A DNA stretch of 64,000 nt from Tubulanus polymorphus (Eukaryota; Nemertea; Palaeonemertea; Tubulaniformes; Tubulanidae): the NCBI RefSeq assembly GCF_964204645.1, contig NC_134025.1, positions 15,158,001 through 15,222,000 of the forward strand, written 5' to 3'. Made by a program: the position numbers and the translations under genes. The notes under the pieces were generated by a model. The model searched no databases. It saw only the letters and a list, made by a program, of their open reading frames with translations, and had not been told where the DNA came from. Positions 33,982 to 44,854 of this stretch are shown here, one piece after another; within the stretch, counting starts at the first letter, position 1, and each line of letters opens with the position of its first letter.

Positions 33982-35229
33982 TTAATACATAACACTATCT
34001 AATTGTGAATTTACAATATTTAATTGCGCGTCAGATATAATATAAATATGCATTTTGAAATTTAGGCTTCCCTTTTTCTTTGTCATGAATAATTGTATTC
34101 CATCTTTAGTGTTTTGTAGTTTTTTTCCAGAACCATGTAATGAATTATCCTCTGTTGTTCTAAAATCTAACCATAATGCATATTTATTACCGGTATAATA
34201 ATCAATTTGATTAATATTACAATTTTCAGATGATTTCACATTTTCATTCATAAAATGTTTTCTAATTTCTGGCCATTGATCAATCATTCTCATTCCTTGA
34301 CAAAATATTTTATTTGCTATTCCTTCGATAGTTATTTTTACTTTTGTTATTTCAGGATTATAATAATTATCAACATTTATTGCACCATTAGAATATGTTG
34401 CAATGGTAAAAAATATCAATATACCTTTAATAGATCTTCTTGGGAAGTTAATATTCTCATTAATTATTTCATCATTTGCATTAATAGTTACAGTTTTAAA
34501 TTTATCAATATAATCATATAATAATGAAAATCCTTGATTGTATTGAGTTTGAATTATACTTGAAATATTTTCATCAGTTACTGTATCATATTCTAAACAT
34601 ATATTCGATAATTTATAACTCATATCTTTAACAACGCTAGATAATACAATTTCATTTACAGGAGCAAATGTTATTTCGAATGTAACATCTTCTTGAATTG
34701 CATATTTATATAAAGGTGCATTGTTATTTATCAATTCAAAGTCTAATGGAATTTTATATTTGCTTCCATAAATCTTTTTTATCAAATTATCTGCGGTGCG
34801 AGTTACTATTGCGTCATTAGCTCCTGATCTTAATTTATTTTGGTTTTCTGATTGGATTCCTTGAAATATCATATTATTTCTATTTTCTTTAGTTAACCAT
34901 AAATCTTTATAATGCATGAATAAATTATAATCATCTAATGAGAAAACTGTTTCTGGACCAATCTTTATTGTTAACTTTTTAATCAAATATCTTCGAACAC
35001 TATCAACAACATAATTATTATTATTACCGATTACTTTTATATCAGCTGATAAATAAATACTATTTGGAACGTAAAAAGTATTTTGTGTTAATCGATGGAT
35101 TCTAACATATAAAGTTTCATCCGGATTAATATTAGAAGGGTTATTAGTAATTATATGATGATATCTTTCTGCTTTAATAGCATTAGATATTCTATGATTC
35201 TTAGAAGGATTGATATAACTCCCACTCAT
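33982..35229 (-). CDS. Putative hexon-like major capsid protein, copy 2 (intact)
   Basis: Intact 415-aa protein starting MSGSYINPSKNHR. Regions visible: LYVRIHRLTQNTFYVPNSIY (about 43-62), LIKKLTIKIGPETVFSLDDY (about 86-105), a basic/amide-rich middle (FQGIQSENQNKLRSGAN), NFPRRSIKGILIFFTIATYS, and a C-terminal HGSGKKLQNTKDGIQLF plus IISDAQLNIVNSQLDSV. I recognise the family from invertebrate genomes but it has no experimentally defined function that I know. Length, beta-rich pattern and position among membrane and penton-like genes suggest the main capsid subunit with a double jelly roll. That is inference. Confidence 0.65.
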   Translation of the reverse strand: MSGSYINPSKNHRISNAIKAERYHHIITNNPSNINPDETLYVRIHRLTQNTFYVPNSIYLSADIKVIGNNNNYVVDSVRRYLIKKLTIKIGPETVFSLDDYNLFMHYKDLWLTKENRNNMIFQGIQSENQNKLRSGANDAIVTRTADNLIKKIYGSKYKIPLDFELINNNAPLYKYAIQEDVTFEITFAPVNEIVLSSVVKDMSYKLSNICLEYDTVTDENISSIIQTQYNQGFSLLYDYIDKFKTVTINANDEIINENINFPRRSIKGILIFFTIATYSNGAINVDNYYNPEITKVKITIEGIANKIFCQGMRMIDQWPEIRKHFMNENVKSSENCNINQIDYYTGNKYALWLDFRTTEDNSLHGSGKKLQNTKDGIQLFMTKKKGSLNFKMHIYIISDAQLNIVNSQLDSVMY

Positions 35230-35269
35230 TTATTTAACAAAAAAATTAATTATTTATTTTTGATCATGT

Positions 35270-36732
35270 TTACTTGATATTTTTTGATATCATATTTACT
35301 AACCCAAAAATAATAGCACTTACAACTGTAATTAAAAATAAAATAATATGTTCAGCAGCAAAGTTAATAATGTTTCCTGCAGATTTCAATATAAAACCAA
35401 CAATTGATGCAATAACTCCTGGCAATGCTGCAGCAGATTTTTTAGATAGTTCCCATAAATATTTTGCTAATTTCTTTAAACCATCTTTAACTTTATCTTG
35501 TATAGAATTATTATCATTCGGGGGTTTATCCGGTTTATTGGGAGTAGGAGTAGATTTTAAAGCATTTGATATTGCTAAACCTATTGTTGTTAATAACATA
35601 GTTACAGCTGTTAGAATTGAAAGAATTGTTATTCCTTCTAATTTAAATAATAACTGTATTCTATCTTTCAATGATATTTCAGAATTTGGTTTAATCAACA
35701 AATCTTTAAAAATAACTTTTAATCTATTAATATTATAATCATATGATTTTAACAATAATTTAATTTCTTCTTTTTGTAATTCTATGTTATATTCTAAATC
35801 ATCTTTTTCTTTTTCTAAATATGCATTTCTTTTTTTAAATTCAATTTCTTCAATAACTTTATTATCTCTATCTAATTTTAATTGTTCTATTTCTTTATTT
35901 TTATCAGTTAATTCTTTTTCTAAAGTTCTAATTTTAAAATCTCTTATACTTTTATCATGCGCGATTTTATCAGATGCAAGTCTTATACTAATAATTTCTC
36001 TAATTGCTTTATCAGAAAATATATCTAAATCTTCTAATTCTTGATCTGTTGCATCAAGTAATCCATTCGGTAAAAGTTTTTCAATTGGAACTTTATTTGA
36101 TTTAAGTTTACTAGTTTTGGAAGTTTTATTCGTTCAGAAGTTGTTTCTGTTTCTGGATTATCTTTGATTGTTTCAAATAATTCATTAATTCTTTGTTTAA
36201 ATACTCTTTCATTTTTAATAATTTCTTCTTGTGTTACATCTTCTATTTCATTACCATTTCTTATTATTTTAATTCTAGATAGTAATGAGTCAGACTTAAG
36301 CAAAGTTGATTCTGCTAATATTTTGTTTTGTTTTTTATAAGAGATATCAATATAATAATCATCTGTCAAATGATAATAATATTCACCATCTAAAGATTTT
36401 AATTCTTGTACTAAAAGTCTGGCGCCTCTATCATTTATATTATATCCAGATTCTTTAAATACATGTTGAAATTCATACATAAATTCGTAATTTTCTAAAT
36501 TTTCTCTTTCTAAACCTGGGTCTAAATTTTCAGTAGGTATTCTCGATCTAATTCTTCTATCATTTTCTTCTGTTGATGGGACTTTAGAACCACTATCTGC
36601 TAAATTAGAATTATATGCTGATTCATCATCATTATCAATATTAGTTTCATTAAAATCAGGTTGTGGTTCATCACTTATACCGGGTTCATCACCAAAAGGA
36701 TTCAATGGGATATCTTCTCCACCTTCTGCCAT
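35270..36732 (-). pseudogene. Acidic coiled-coil membrane protein, copy 2 (one frameshift)
   Basis: Starts MAEGGEDIPLNPFGDEPGIS. An acidic N terminus is followed by a domain with NDRGARLLVQELKSLDGEYY, then a long coiled coil. One base is missing near 36131, so the frame shifts at about residue 200. The rest is open to 35270 and holds hydrophobic segments (TILSILTAVTMLLTTIGLAI; ALPGVIASIVGFIL; HIILFLITVVSAIIFGLVNM). The C-terminal half therefore has about three membrane-type helices. Copy 1's homologue has different lesions. Confidence 0.65.
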
Positions 36733-36748
36733 TTACATAATAAAAAAA

Positions 36749-38140
36749 TTAAAATTTAAAATATAATATTCCTCCGATTACAATTCCTATACAAGTTATA
36801 GCTAATTTAGTATTTTCATGGGATTTATTATCATCATTAGTTTTAATTATATCATGTTGAATATTATCAGTTTTTATATTTTCTGATGTATTATAATCTT
36901 TTATTTTAGAATCATTATTTAATTTGATATTATTAGTTTTAGTTTCTGTTGATTGAATGTGTTTTTTATTTTTTACACCTTCCATTAATTTTGGAGCAGT
37001 AATAATCTTTTTATTTATATCATTTAATCCAAATGAATTATTTATTGTTGCAGTTTTAATTAGATTATTATAACCAATTATATTTCCCATCTTTAATACT
37101 AAATCATTAGAAATAATTAATAGATTAGGGCCTATACAATAATTAAGCCTTACATGAGATTTATCTAAATAATTTTGATATCTTATAATGTTTTCTGGAA
37201 TCGATCTATTTTTATCATTATGTATGGAATCATCAAATAATACTTTGAATTGTTTTGGTGTATCGAATGATGTATTCAAATTTCCAATTATCGGGGATCT
37301 TCTTTCAACTTGCGCACCTAAAATACATATTAAATAAGTTCTAATAGATTGATTTATTCTTTGTACACCTGATTTTGTAAAACCTTCATTATTTTCTAAA
37401 ATGAAATAAACCCAACCATTATTGTTTTCTTGTTTTAAATTATCATAAAATGTCGGTAATTTATTAAAATTTAATGTTTCTAAATCCCTAGTTTCTATTT
37501 TACCATAACCTAATTTATGACTATAGATATTATACAAACTATTAGATGGTATGGGAAGTGCACAATATTCTGCAATCTTTTTAGGGCAAGGAAGTGATCT
37601 TATTGTTCCAATTTTTGTTCTTCTAAAATCAGAATTATTTATATCTATATTAAATTCATTACAAATTTTATAAAACTTAGATAAATTAATATTATTATCT
37701 AATTCTTTAAAATATCTAGATCCTGGTAAAGCGCACTCTAATTCATTTAATATTATTCTTATTTGAAAGTATGTATGAAATCTAAATAAACTTTGAATTA
37801 ATTTATATTTAGAATTATTCAAATGATCATTCCAACTAATTCCACAACCTGTTGTTGCACAATAAACAGCAAAATTTAATTGGATCTGCCAATACTTCAT
37901 ATTAGATTTTAATAACCATTGTTTTTCATCTTTCAATTTTTTAAAATTAATTAAATATACATGAAATATATTTTCCATCTTTGCATTAAAATTATTAGTT
38001 TCAGTGACATAAATTTCTAAATTAGTTAATGAATCTAAAACTTCATTTCTATATGTAATATCTTCATTAAAATCTATTGCTGGAATATTATATTTCATTG
38101 ATTTATTATATTGGAAAGCTTTTGGAAAACTATCTACCAT
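36749..38140 (-). CDS. 463-aa protein with C-terminal membrane anchor, copy 2 (intact)
   Basis: Intact, starting MVDSFPKAFQYNKS. It has a helical N-terminal half with VYCATTGCGISWNDHL, LFRFHTYFQIRIILNELECA and LPCPKKIAEYCALPIP; a middle with GWVYFILENNEGFTKSG; a low-complexity Lys/Asn region; and the anchor ITCIGIVIGGILYFKF at the very C terminus. The family accompanies this polymerase and capsid gene in other invertebrate genomes, from memory, with no known function. The tail anchor suggests association with a membrane in the virion or host cell. Confidence 0.7.
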   Translation of the reverse strand: MVDSFPKAFQYNKSMKYNIPAIDFNEDITYRNEVLDSLTNLEIYVTETNNFNAKMENIFHVYLINFKKLKDEKQWLLKSNMKYWQIQLNFAVYCATTGCGISWNDHLNNSKYKLIQSLFRFHTYFQIRIILNELECALPGSRYFKELDNNINLSKFYKICNEFNIDINNSDFRRTKIGTIRSLPCPKKIAEYCALPIPSNSLYNIYSHKLGYGKIETRDLETLNFNKLPTFYDNLKQENNNGWVYFILENNEGFTKSGVQRINQSIRTYLICILGAQVERRSPIIGNLNTSFDTPKQFKVLFDDSIHNDKNRSIPENIIRYQNYLDKSHVRLNYCIGPNLLIISNDLVLKMGNIIGYNNLIKTATINNSFGLNDINKKIITAPKLMEGVKNKKHIQSTETKTNNIKLNNDSKIKDYNTSENIKTDNIQHDIIKTNDDNKSHENTKLAITCIGIVIGGILYFKF

Positions 38141-38156
38141 TTATATAATTAAAAAA

Positions 38157-38591
38157 TTAATAATTTATTAATTCTTTTAATAATTTATCTTGTTCTTCAA
38201 CTGTTATATGGCCATTTAAACTTATTATATAATCTAGTGTATTCTTTAATTTATTAATTTCTTTTATATTAGTTTTAATTTTTTCTTTATTACTTTTTAT
38301 ATTTAATTTTGAACTTATACCGGTTAAAACACTTGAACTTAATCCTAATACACCAATTGATATAGCTAAAGGTGTTAATGGACTGAATATTGCTAGAAAT
38401 GTTATTACAGAACTAATTGTAACCGAACCACTTATAATCAAATAATATATAATTTTACTTTTTAAATATTTTTTCTTTTTAACTTTTAAATCATTTTCAA
38501 ATTCTAATATTTGTTTTTCTAAATATGTTTTTAATTTAGTTTTATTTATATCATGAGGAATAATATCAATATTATCAACTTTATCATCCAT
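38157..38591 (-). CDS. 144-aa two-TM protein, copy 2
   Basis: Intact. A charged N-terminal helix (KLKTYLEKQILEFENDL) leads into two close hydrophobic segments (about 47-69, IIYYLIISGSVTISSVITF, and about 73-92, PLAISIGVLGLSSSVLTGI). A charged helix (KEKIKTNIKEINKLKNTL) and SLNGHITVEEQDKLL follow. The hairpin-like double membrane segment between coiled coils resembles pore or fusion-type small viral proteins in layout only. Confidence 0.65.
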   Translation of the reverse strand: MDDKVDNIDIIPHDINKTKLKTYLEKQILEFENDLKVKKKKYLKSKIIYYLIISGSVTISSVITFLAIFSPLTPLAISIGVLGLSSSVLTGISSKLNIKSNKEKIKTNIKEINKLKNTLDYIISLNGHITVEEQDKLLKELINY

Positions 38592-38616
38592 TTATTTAAC
38601 AAAAAATAATAAATAA

Positions 38617-39039
38617 TTAATTAGTAAACTTATAAGCAACAAATATAACAATAACAGTTCCACCTAAAATCCATATTATTTCATATTTCTTCTGTTCATT
38701 ACTTGGGGTATAATAATCTGATAATTTAGGTCTGTATAGATGTAATTTTTCTTTATTGGTTACCGCGTTATATAAACTCATTGCATCATCAACTGATTGA
38801 AAATCTCTATGTGAAATCTTCTGATCATATAATTCTTTGTTAATATAATCCATATAGTTTTGCCTCTTTTCTCTATATTCTTCTGCTGCTTTTTTGTATT
38901 TCTCTAATGCTAAGTTATGTCTTCTTTGTTCTCCTAATGAACTATTTTTATCAATATGCTTAAATAAATAACCGCCACCAGTAAATGCTAAAGCGTTAAC
39001 AATTGCCGATCCTATAATAGTTATAATTGCAGAAGCCAT
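38617..39039 (-). CDS. 140-aa two-TM protein, copy 2
   Basis: Intact and about 97% identical by eye to 6318-6740 (differences include RPKLSDYYTPSNEQKKYE). Same N- and C-terminal hydrophobic segments with a basic amphipathic middle. Confidence 0.7.
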   Translation of the reverse strand: MASAIITIIGSAIVNALAFTGGGYLFKHIDKNSSLGEQRRHNLALEKYKKAAEEYREKRQNYMDYINKELYDQKISHRDFQSVDDAMSLYNAVTNKEKLHLYRPKLSDYYTPSNEQKKYEIIWILGGTVIVIFVAYKFTN

Positions 39040-39063
39040 TTATTTAGTAAAATAATTACGCAT

Positions 39064-39285
39064 TTATATGGGAGGAATATATTTTTGTTTTTCCAAATAA
39101 TCAATAGTTAAATTAGATAAAGTAACTGCTAATGTTAATTTTAAAATATCATTTATATCAAATCTATCAACATTAACACTTCCCATTTTAAATACTTTTT
39201 TTATTACCATTGAATAACCAACAGTTCCAACTGATAGTAATGCGCCATTATATAATCCAGTTATTATCCACTTATTATCACTCAT
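39064..39285 (-). CDS. 73-aa two-TM protein, copy 2
   Basis: Intact, starting MSDNKWIITGLYNG. Differs from copy 1 at one residue that I can see (VIKK for VLKK). Its start abuts the stop of the upstream 112-aa gene directly. Confidence 0.65.
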   Translation of the reverse strand: MSDNKWIITGLYNGALLSVGTVGYSMVIKKVFKMGSVNVDRFDINDILKLTLAVTLSNLTIDYLEKQKYIPPI

Positions 39286-39624
39286 TTATTTATCAAAAAA
39301 ATTACTATCATCAAAATATTTAGTTAACTTATTTATGATTAATTCAACATTTATTTCATTACTACTTTGATGATTATCATATATTTTGGATAATATGTTT
39401 TTGATATCTTCAATAATTCCATCTTCACTTAATTCATAATATTCTAAAGGCGTTTTAATTAAATCAATTACTTTTTCTATATTATAATTTTCTTTATGAA
39501 TCATTGCATTGTTAAATGATTTACTTTTTATATCAGTAATTACATCATTTAGTTTAATTCTCATTTCTTTACCATGTTTAAAATCAAACCCAAAACATAT
39601 ACTCGGTCCAACAGTTATATTCAT
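39286..39624 (-). CDS. 112-aa homologue of the 117-aa MNITVG protein, copy 2
   Basis: Intact. Residues 1-17 and the last 20 or so (NEINVELIINKLTKYFDDSN) match copy 1, while residues about 20-85 are strongly different. Other genes in the cluster are over 90% alike, so this is unusually fast or mosaic change. No recognised domain. Confidence 0.6.
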   Translation of the reverse strand: MNITVGPSICFGFDFKHGKEMRIKLNDVITDIKSKSFNNAMIHKENYNIEKVIDLIKTPLEYYELSEDGIIEDIKNILSKIYDNHQSSNEINVELIINKLTKYFDDSNFFDK

Positions 39625-39641
39625 TTATATAGTGAAAAAAA

Positions 39642-40402
39642 TTACTCTCTACATCTTATAACTAATTCATAAATTACAGGGAAATTATTTAAATCAATTA
39701 AGTATCCATTATGATTTCTAATTTCTAATCTAAAATTATTAAAACGAGGAATGCATGGTTTGAAATCACATTCTGTTAAATTATAATTTATTTGCGTTCC
39801 AAATTCTTTAAAATTCTTCAATGGTAAAATGTTTAGTAAACCAGAATTACAAGTTATATCTTTAGTTGCTTCGAATGTTTTTGTAGGATCGATTAAATTG
39901 CAATAAATATAAAAGTGTGGGTAAGGTATTAAGTTTGGTGTAGTAGCGTCAATATTTGTAAAAGATCTATCTGGAAGAATTCCTAACAGTTTAGCTATAG
40001 GTTTTTTTACCATAAATTTATGTTTTTCACTATTAGACAACCTTATCGTTATTCTATCAGAACTCTCACTTTTTAAAAATCTAATACTAAACCCAGAACT
40101 ACTACCTAATTTGTGCCAGGCTTTTCTATTAATTTCTTGTGCTAATGTATCTAAATTATATAACCCCGGTTTTAAATATATATAGACCCATTCATTTTTA
40201 TTTTTATTAAAAATTAAAAAAGCTCTATGTTCAATAGTTTTATCCGATATATTATAAAAAGAATTACATAAACTTATATTAACTAATTTTAAATCTACAC
40301 AATTCTTAAATTCTCTATCTAATTGTACTAGTAAATTATGAGATTTATAATTTGTAAGTTTCTAGAATCTACAAATATTCTGTATTCTTTTTATTCTACC
40401 AT
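39642..40402 (-). pseudogene. Putative jelly-roll virion protein, copy 2 (broken)
   Basis: The start codon at 40400-40402 is followed by a stop at codon 4 (TTA in copy 1, TAA here), and one base is lost near 40365. The remainder is open to 39642 and keeps CNSFYNISDK, KPGLYNLDTLAQEINRK and the C-terminal IYELVIRCRE. The middle (about residues 100-150) differs noticeably from copy 1. Confidence 0.7.
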
Positions 40403-40419
40403 TTATTTTACATATTTTC

Positions 40420-40746
40420 TTATTCGAAATCTATTTCATGGTGCCCTTTTTCATTCTTACCTTTGTATACGAAATAGAAATCACCAGATAATCTATGAAA
40501 TCTATCCGGTAAATATGTTCTGAATTTATATGTATTTCCTTTTAATCCTTCATATTCTAAGTGTATAACTAATTTATCTCCATAGTTATTAGTAACTGTA
40601 TCAATATTTGTAATAAGATATTTCTTATGAATTGTTAATTCTGTTAACTTTTTGAATTTATAATCTACAGATTTTACATTTGTAGTATATTTAATTCTAT
40701 CTAGAAATGATTTGTTTTTCTCACTGTGTGTTTGTTTACTCTCCAT
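40420..40746 (-). CDS. 108-aa conserved small protein, copy 2
   Basis: Homologue of 8134-8487 with an in-frame loss of nine codons (SSEDLEELC is absent, leaving RFHRLSGDFYFVYKG). Otherwise intact, starting MESKQTHSEK. Confidence 0.6.
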   Translation of the reverse strand: MESKQTHSEKNKSFLDRIKYTTNVKSVDYKFKKLTELTIHKKYLITNIDTVTNNYGDKLVIHLEYEGLKGNTYKFRTYLPDRFHRLSGDFYFVYKGKNEKGHHEIDFE

Positions 40747-40775
40747 TTTAATAACATATTTTTATTAAAATTTGA

Positions 40776-43700
40776 TTAACACGTTAGAATTCTTTTCATT
40801 ATCTCGTTCTCTTTTGTTTCTTCTCTTATTTTAAGTATTCATCTAAATTACAACCATAAGCAACTGTATGAATTCCATCATCCAGAATATATCTTTTATC
40901 ATCAAATGGGTTTAGACTTATCTTTTCAATTTCTTCAATAAACATTTCATGATCTTCAGATCTTAAACATCTCATCTTATGTTTTCTAACTTCTTCATTG
41001 AATATACAATTGATGTAATCTTTGAAATGAATATTCTTTTCTACTACACTTTTGGTTATTCCTCTTAACTTTTTAGCTTCATGAGTTTTAGTTTTATATG
41101 AATACATTTTAGATCTAATACCTATGAACTCTATCATTTCTTCGCCACCTAATTCATCCTTAAACTTCCCTGGAACTTTTTTATTATCATTGCTAAACAA
41201 TTCATGATTTTTAGGATAATTACTAAAATCAAAATGGTGTTTTAATGTTTTTAAATCATCAGTTATGTTATCAGTTTTTATCTTTAATATGTAAGAATCT
41301 GTATCAAAATATAATATTTCTATATGTTTTTCTCCAAAAAGTGGTTGTAATACATTATAATAGAATTCATACATTAGTAATTTTGATAATTCTAAAACTG
41401 AAGCGCCAACATAGATTGGTTTATTAAATTTCATTGATGTTCTTCTCATCTTAACTGCGGCTAAATTTTCATCAAATATTCTGTTACCAATGAACTTAGG
41501 ATATGATTGTAAATGTCTAATTCTTTTACCATTACTGACTAACTCAATATCATTTCTATTTCTAATATTTTCACAAGTCTAACCATAGAATGCATTATTC
41601 ATTAACTTGAAGAAATCTTTTTCGAAATCAGTTTTAGCTTTAGTTCTCTGTTTGGTGTTAAAATCTATATATTTTTCTAACCACTTAGATTGACTAAATG
41701 AAATATATCTATGTACTTTTTTTAGAACCATTCCTTGTTTTAGATAAAACTTTAACATTCTATAATGTACTACATAATTATATTTATCTTCTTGAGTTAC
41801 CATTAACTTTTCTGTATGAATATGATTTTCGGGTTTAATTCTTTTTTGATAATTTGATAATTCTTCATGAGTTACAGTTTTATGTTCGGGGCAGTATGCT
41901 AGATTTCTAGATTTAAATTTAATATGTTCAGGATATTCTAAATCTACAACAAAGAAGTAACCAGTATCTGAATCATCTGCAATATCTAGGATTCTTTTTT
42001 TCCAATCAAATGTATCATTATTTTCATTCTGTAAAACTTCAGTTAATTCAAATACTCCATAAGGTTGTGGTTCCATCATTGCCCAACCATACAAATTATT
42101 TGCGTCTATATATAATAACTTATATCCGGGGTTATCATTTACATTGAAATATCTATCCCCCAATACACCTGAAACTCCTCCTCTTATAGATTTTTCAAAT
42201 AATAGTAATTGATCTATATTTGTTAACAAATCCATTTTTATATCTGTAAATTTTAATCCACAATCCCATGTTAATCCTGGTGATGAATAACAATGACAAG
42301 GATCAATGTTAAAATATTTTAGGTTAACATCTCTAAACCTTTCGAATATATCGGTTAATAATAATACATCTGATTTTAGATATGAATCTACTAATTGTCC
42401 ATGATTTTCTATTTTGAAATGATTCCAAATATTCAATGTTCTATTATAGACTTCATCTTTAACATATTCATTTTTTAATTCATCATAGAATTGTTCTTTC
42501 AATAATTCAGTTATATTGAAATCATTATGTGATTTATAAAATGAATATGGAATCGCTCCTTTATATCTCATTAATTGAAAATCATCATTATTTGGGTAAT
42601 GTTGCTTTAATATTTTTAATTCATCATCAACTAATGATTTTGATAAGTTATCTAATGAACTATTTAAAAATCTATATGAATCTATAAATCTTAGGCAACC
42701 AAATTGGAATGATGTTTTAGCTTACATTCTAAATTTATAAGTTGGTATTTTATCTTTTGATCTATTTGAATTTAATCTTTCTATTTCATTATTAATTTCT
42801 TCTATTTTATGACATAACTGTTTGATAAATAAATGTGCATCATATCCTGATAGATTATGAAATATAACTGGTACAAAGTTAATTTTCTTAGCTTGTAAGT
42901 TACAATTCTCATGTGCAGCGCCTCTAAACTTTCCGTTCAAATGATCATGGTCTCTTACTTTTTATCTTTATAATTAAATATCTTTTCACATTAATAACAT
43001 TTATCTGCAAACGCAAATTCTTCTTTATCTTCTTCTGTCATTATAATTTCTTTATTTGTATTCAATAATTTACTAAATCTTATTTCATATTCAATTAATA
43101 AGTCACAAAAATGATTGATAACATTTTCATTTCTATAATCATAATATTCACTATCAATTAGTTCTGGATAATCAGATTTTATATATAACCGGAAAGCAGC
43201 AGCTGATTGATGAATCTTTTTAATTGTATTTGTTTTTGGTGGTTCATCTGAAAAAATCATTTTCATTAGAATTTAATTTCTTTCTCTTATAATATATTTC
43301 TTTTCTATCTTGATCAGTTAATTCTTTATTTAATGATTCAAAATCTCCTTATATTACAAATGGTACTTTATTTTTGTAATCATATTTTTTGAATTCTAAT
43401 ATTTTATCTTTTTCATTTGGTAAAACTAATTTACAATAATCATGATTATCACATAATTGTTTATGATTTAATAATGTACTTTCATTACTGAATCTATGTA
43501 AACATTTTCTACAAAGATATATTTTATGGTGATCATTTTCTGATTTAAAAAATAAATCTATTTGTTTAATCCACATATAATGATTCTCATAATATAATAT
43601 ATCTATAACATCGTTTGAATCATAATCTTTTGATAGGTATAAAGGTTCTAATGTATAATGTTTTATATTGTTACCTTTTGTATTTGGTAATTTGATTAAA

Positions 43701-44775
43701 TCAAATACATTTATCTTTATATTATTATCTCTTTCTATTTTTGGGATGTTTTTAATTCTAACAGGATACTTATCTATCTTATAATTATTTTCAAATGGTT
43801 TATAATGAGTTAATCTAAAACTATGTGTAATATCTTCTGTTGGGTGTAAACAACTTATTATAGCCCATAGAAAACATTTATCATCTTCATTTTGTACATT
43901 TATTACAGCATTAGTTTTAAATGGTAGTTTAATATAACTCGATGCTTCAATATCTGGTTCTTTATTATATGATACATTATTTTCATCAATTGGTTTTGAT
44001 TTAGTTAACTTATTATATTTTGTGTTATAAACATGTAAAGTCATAAATATTATCTCATCAAATATTAAACCAGATCCTTCAAAATATTTCTCTTCTATTT
44101 TAGTTTTTACTTCATTATAACATTTATCTAATTTATGATCTATATTTTGTTTAGATATAATATGTTGTGAATGAGAATTTATATTATATATTGGTTTATC
44201 TTCAGATTTTATGAATTTAACTTTAGAAGATATACTAATTTTAGGATATTCAACATCAGTTATTATTTTTATTATTTCTTTCATATTCTAAATGTTTTTT
44301 ATTTTCTTCTAATGTTTTTCCTTTATGAAATTTAAACTCAATAGCTGCTGGGCCAATATCACTTTTAAATGCTTCGGTTATCTCTATATCTTTTTTATTA
44401 TCTAATATATTTTCTTACATCTTCCATGTATGGTGTTTTATTGTTTAATTTATTTTTTATGCTTTTAATTGTCTTCTGTTTCTTATCATTATCTTAATCA
44501 AAATAATCTTCACCTAAAATATCATTATTCTTATTTCTAATATGACTTATAGATTTTAAATGTTCTTTATAATATCTTTTATCACTGAATGATTGATTAC
44601 ATGTATCACATTTGTATGTTTCTTTTTCATTCTTTAATTCATCTAATTTAGTTTCTAATATATCATCTTTATATTCTAGTTTCAATTTATTCTCTAAATG
44701 TGTTTTAGTTTTATTGTGTCTTGCTTTTTGGGATTTATCTATATTGATATTACATGTTGGGCAGTAGTACTTATT
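40776..44775 (-). pseudogene. polB: Family-B DNA polymerase, copy 2 (broken)
   Basis: Same domain order as copy 1, without the gene insertion. The start codon is missing: about 8 bp are deleted around 44775. Other lesions are TAA at about 44491, losses near 44405 and 44284, a stop at 43349 destroying the residue before GDFES (exonuclease I), a frameshift near 43266, a stop near 43010 inside CYYC, a base loss near 42962, a stop at 42722, TAG at 41579 in the motif B region, and a 4-bp loss near 40828 near the C terminus. The longest open part (41579-42571) carries the palm with DANNLYGWAMM; 40826-41449 carries YFDTDS. Inactive. Confidence 0.85.
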
Positions 44776-44854
44776 TTAATACTAAATTTTTTATTAGAAT
44801 TGATTTTAGAAGTTCAATGATTTAAATGTTATTCATTTATATGAATATTTTATG
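44776..44854 (-). promoter_or_regulatory. Upstream region of polB, copy 2
   Basis: AT-rich, with AATTTTTTATTAGAATTGAT and TTCAATGATTTAAATG as in other element ends; the ATTCATATATATGAAT palindrome is shortened here. Inferred regulatory by position. Confidence 0.35.

Noticed and set aside
8516-44775. Reassigned stop codons explaining in-frame TAA/TGA in the element
   Set aside because: Stops differ between copies at positions where the other copy has a sense codon of several kinds (Lys, Tyr, Leu, Gln, Gly), and frameshifts also occur; intact genes use TAA as their normal stop.
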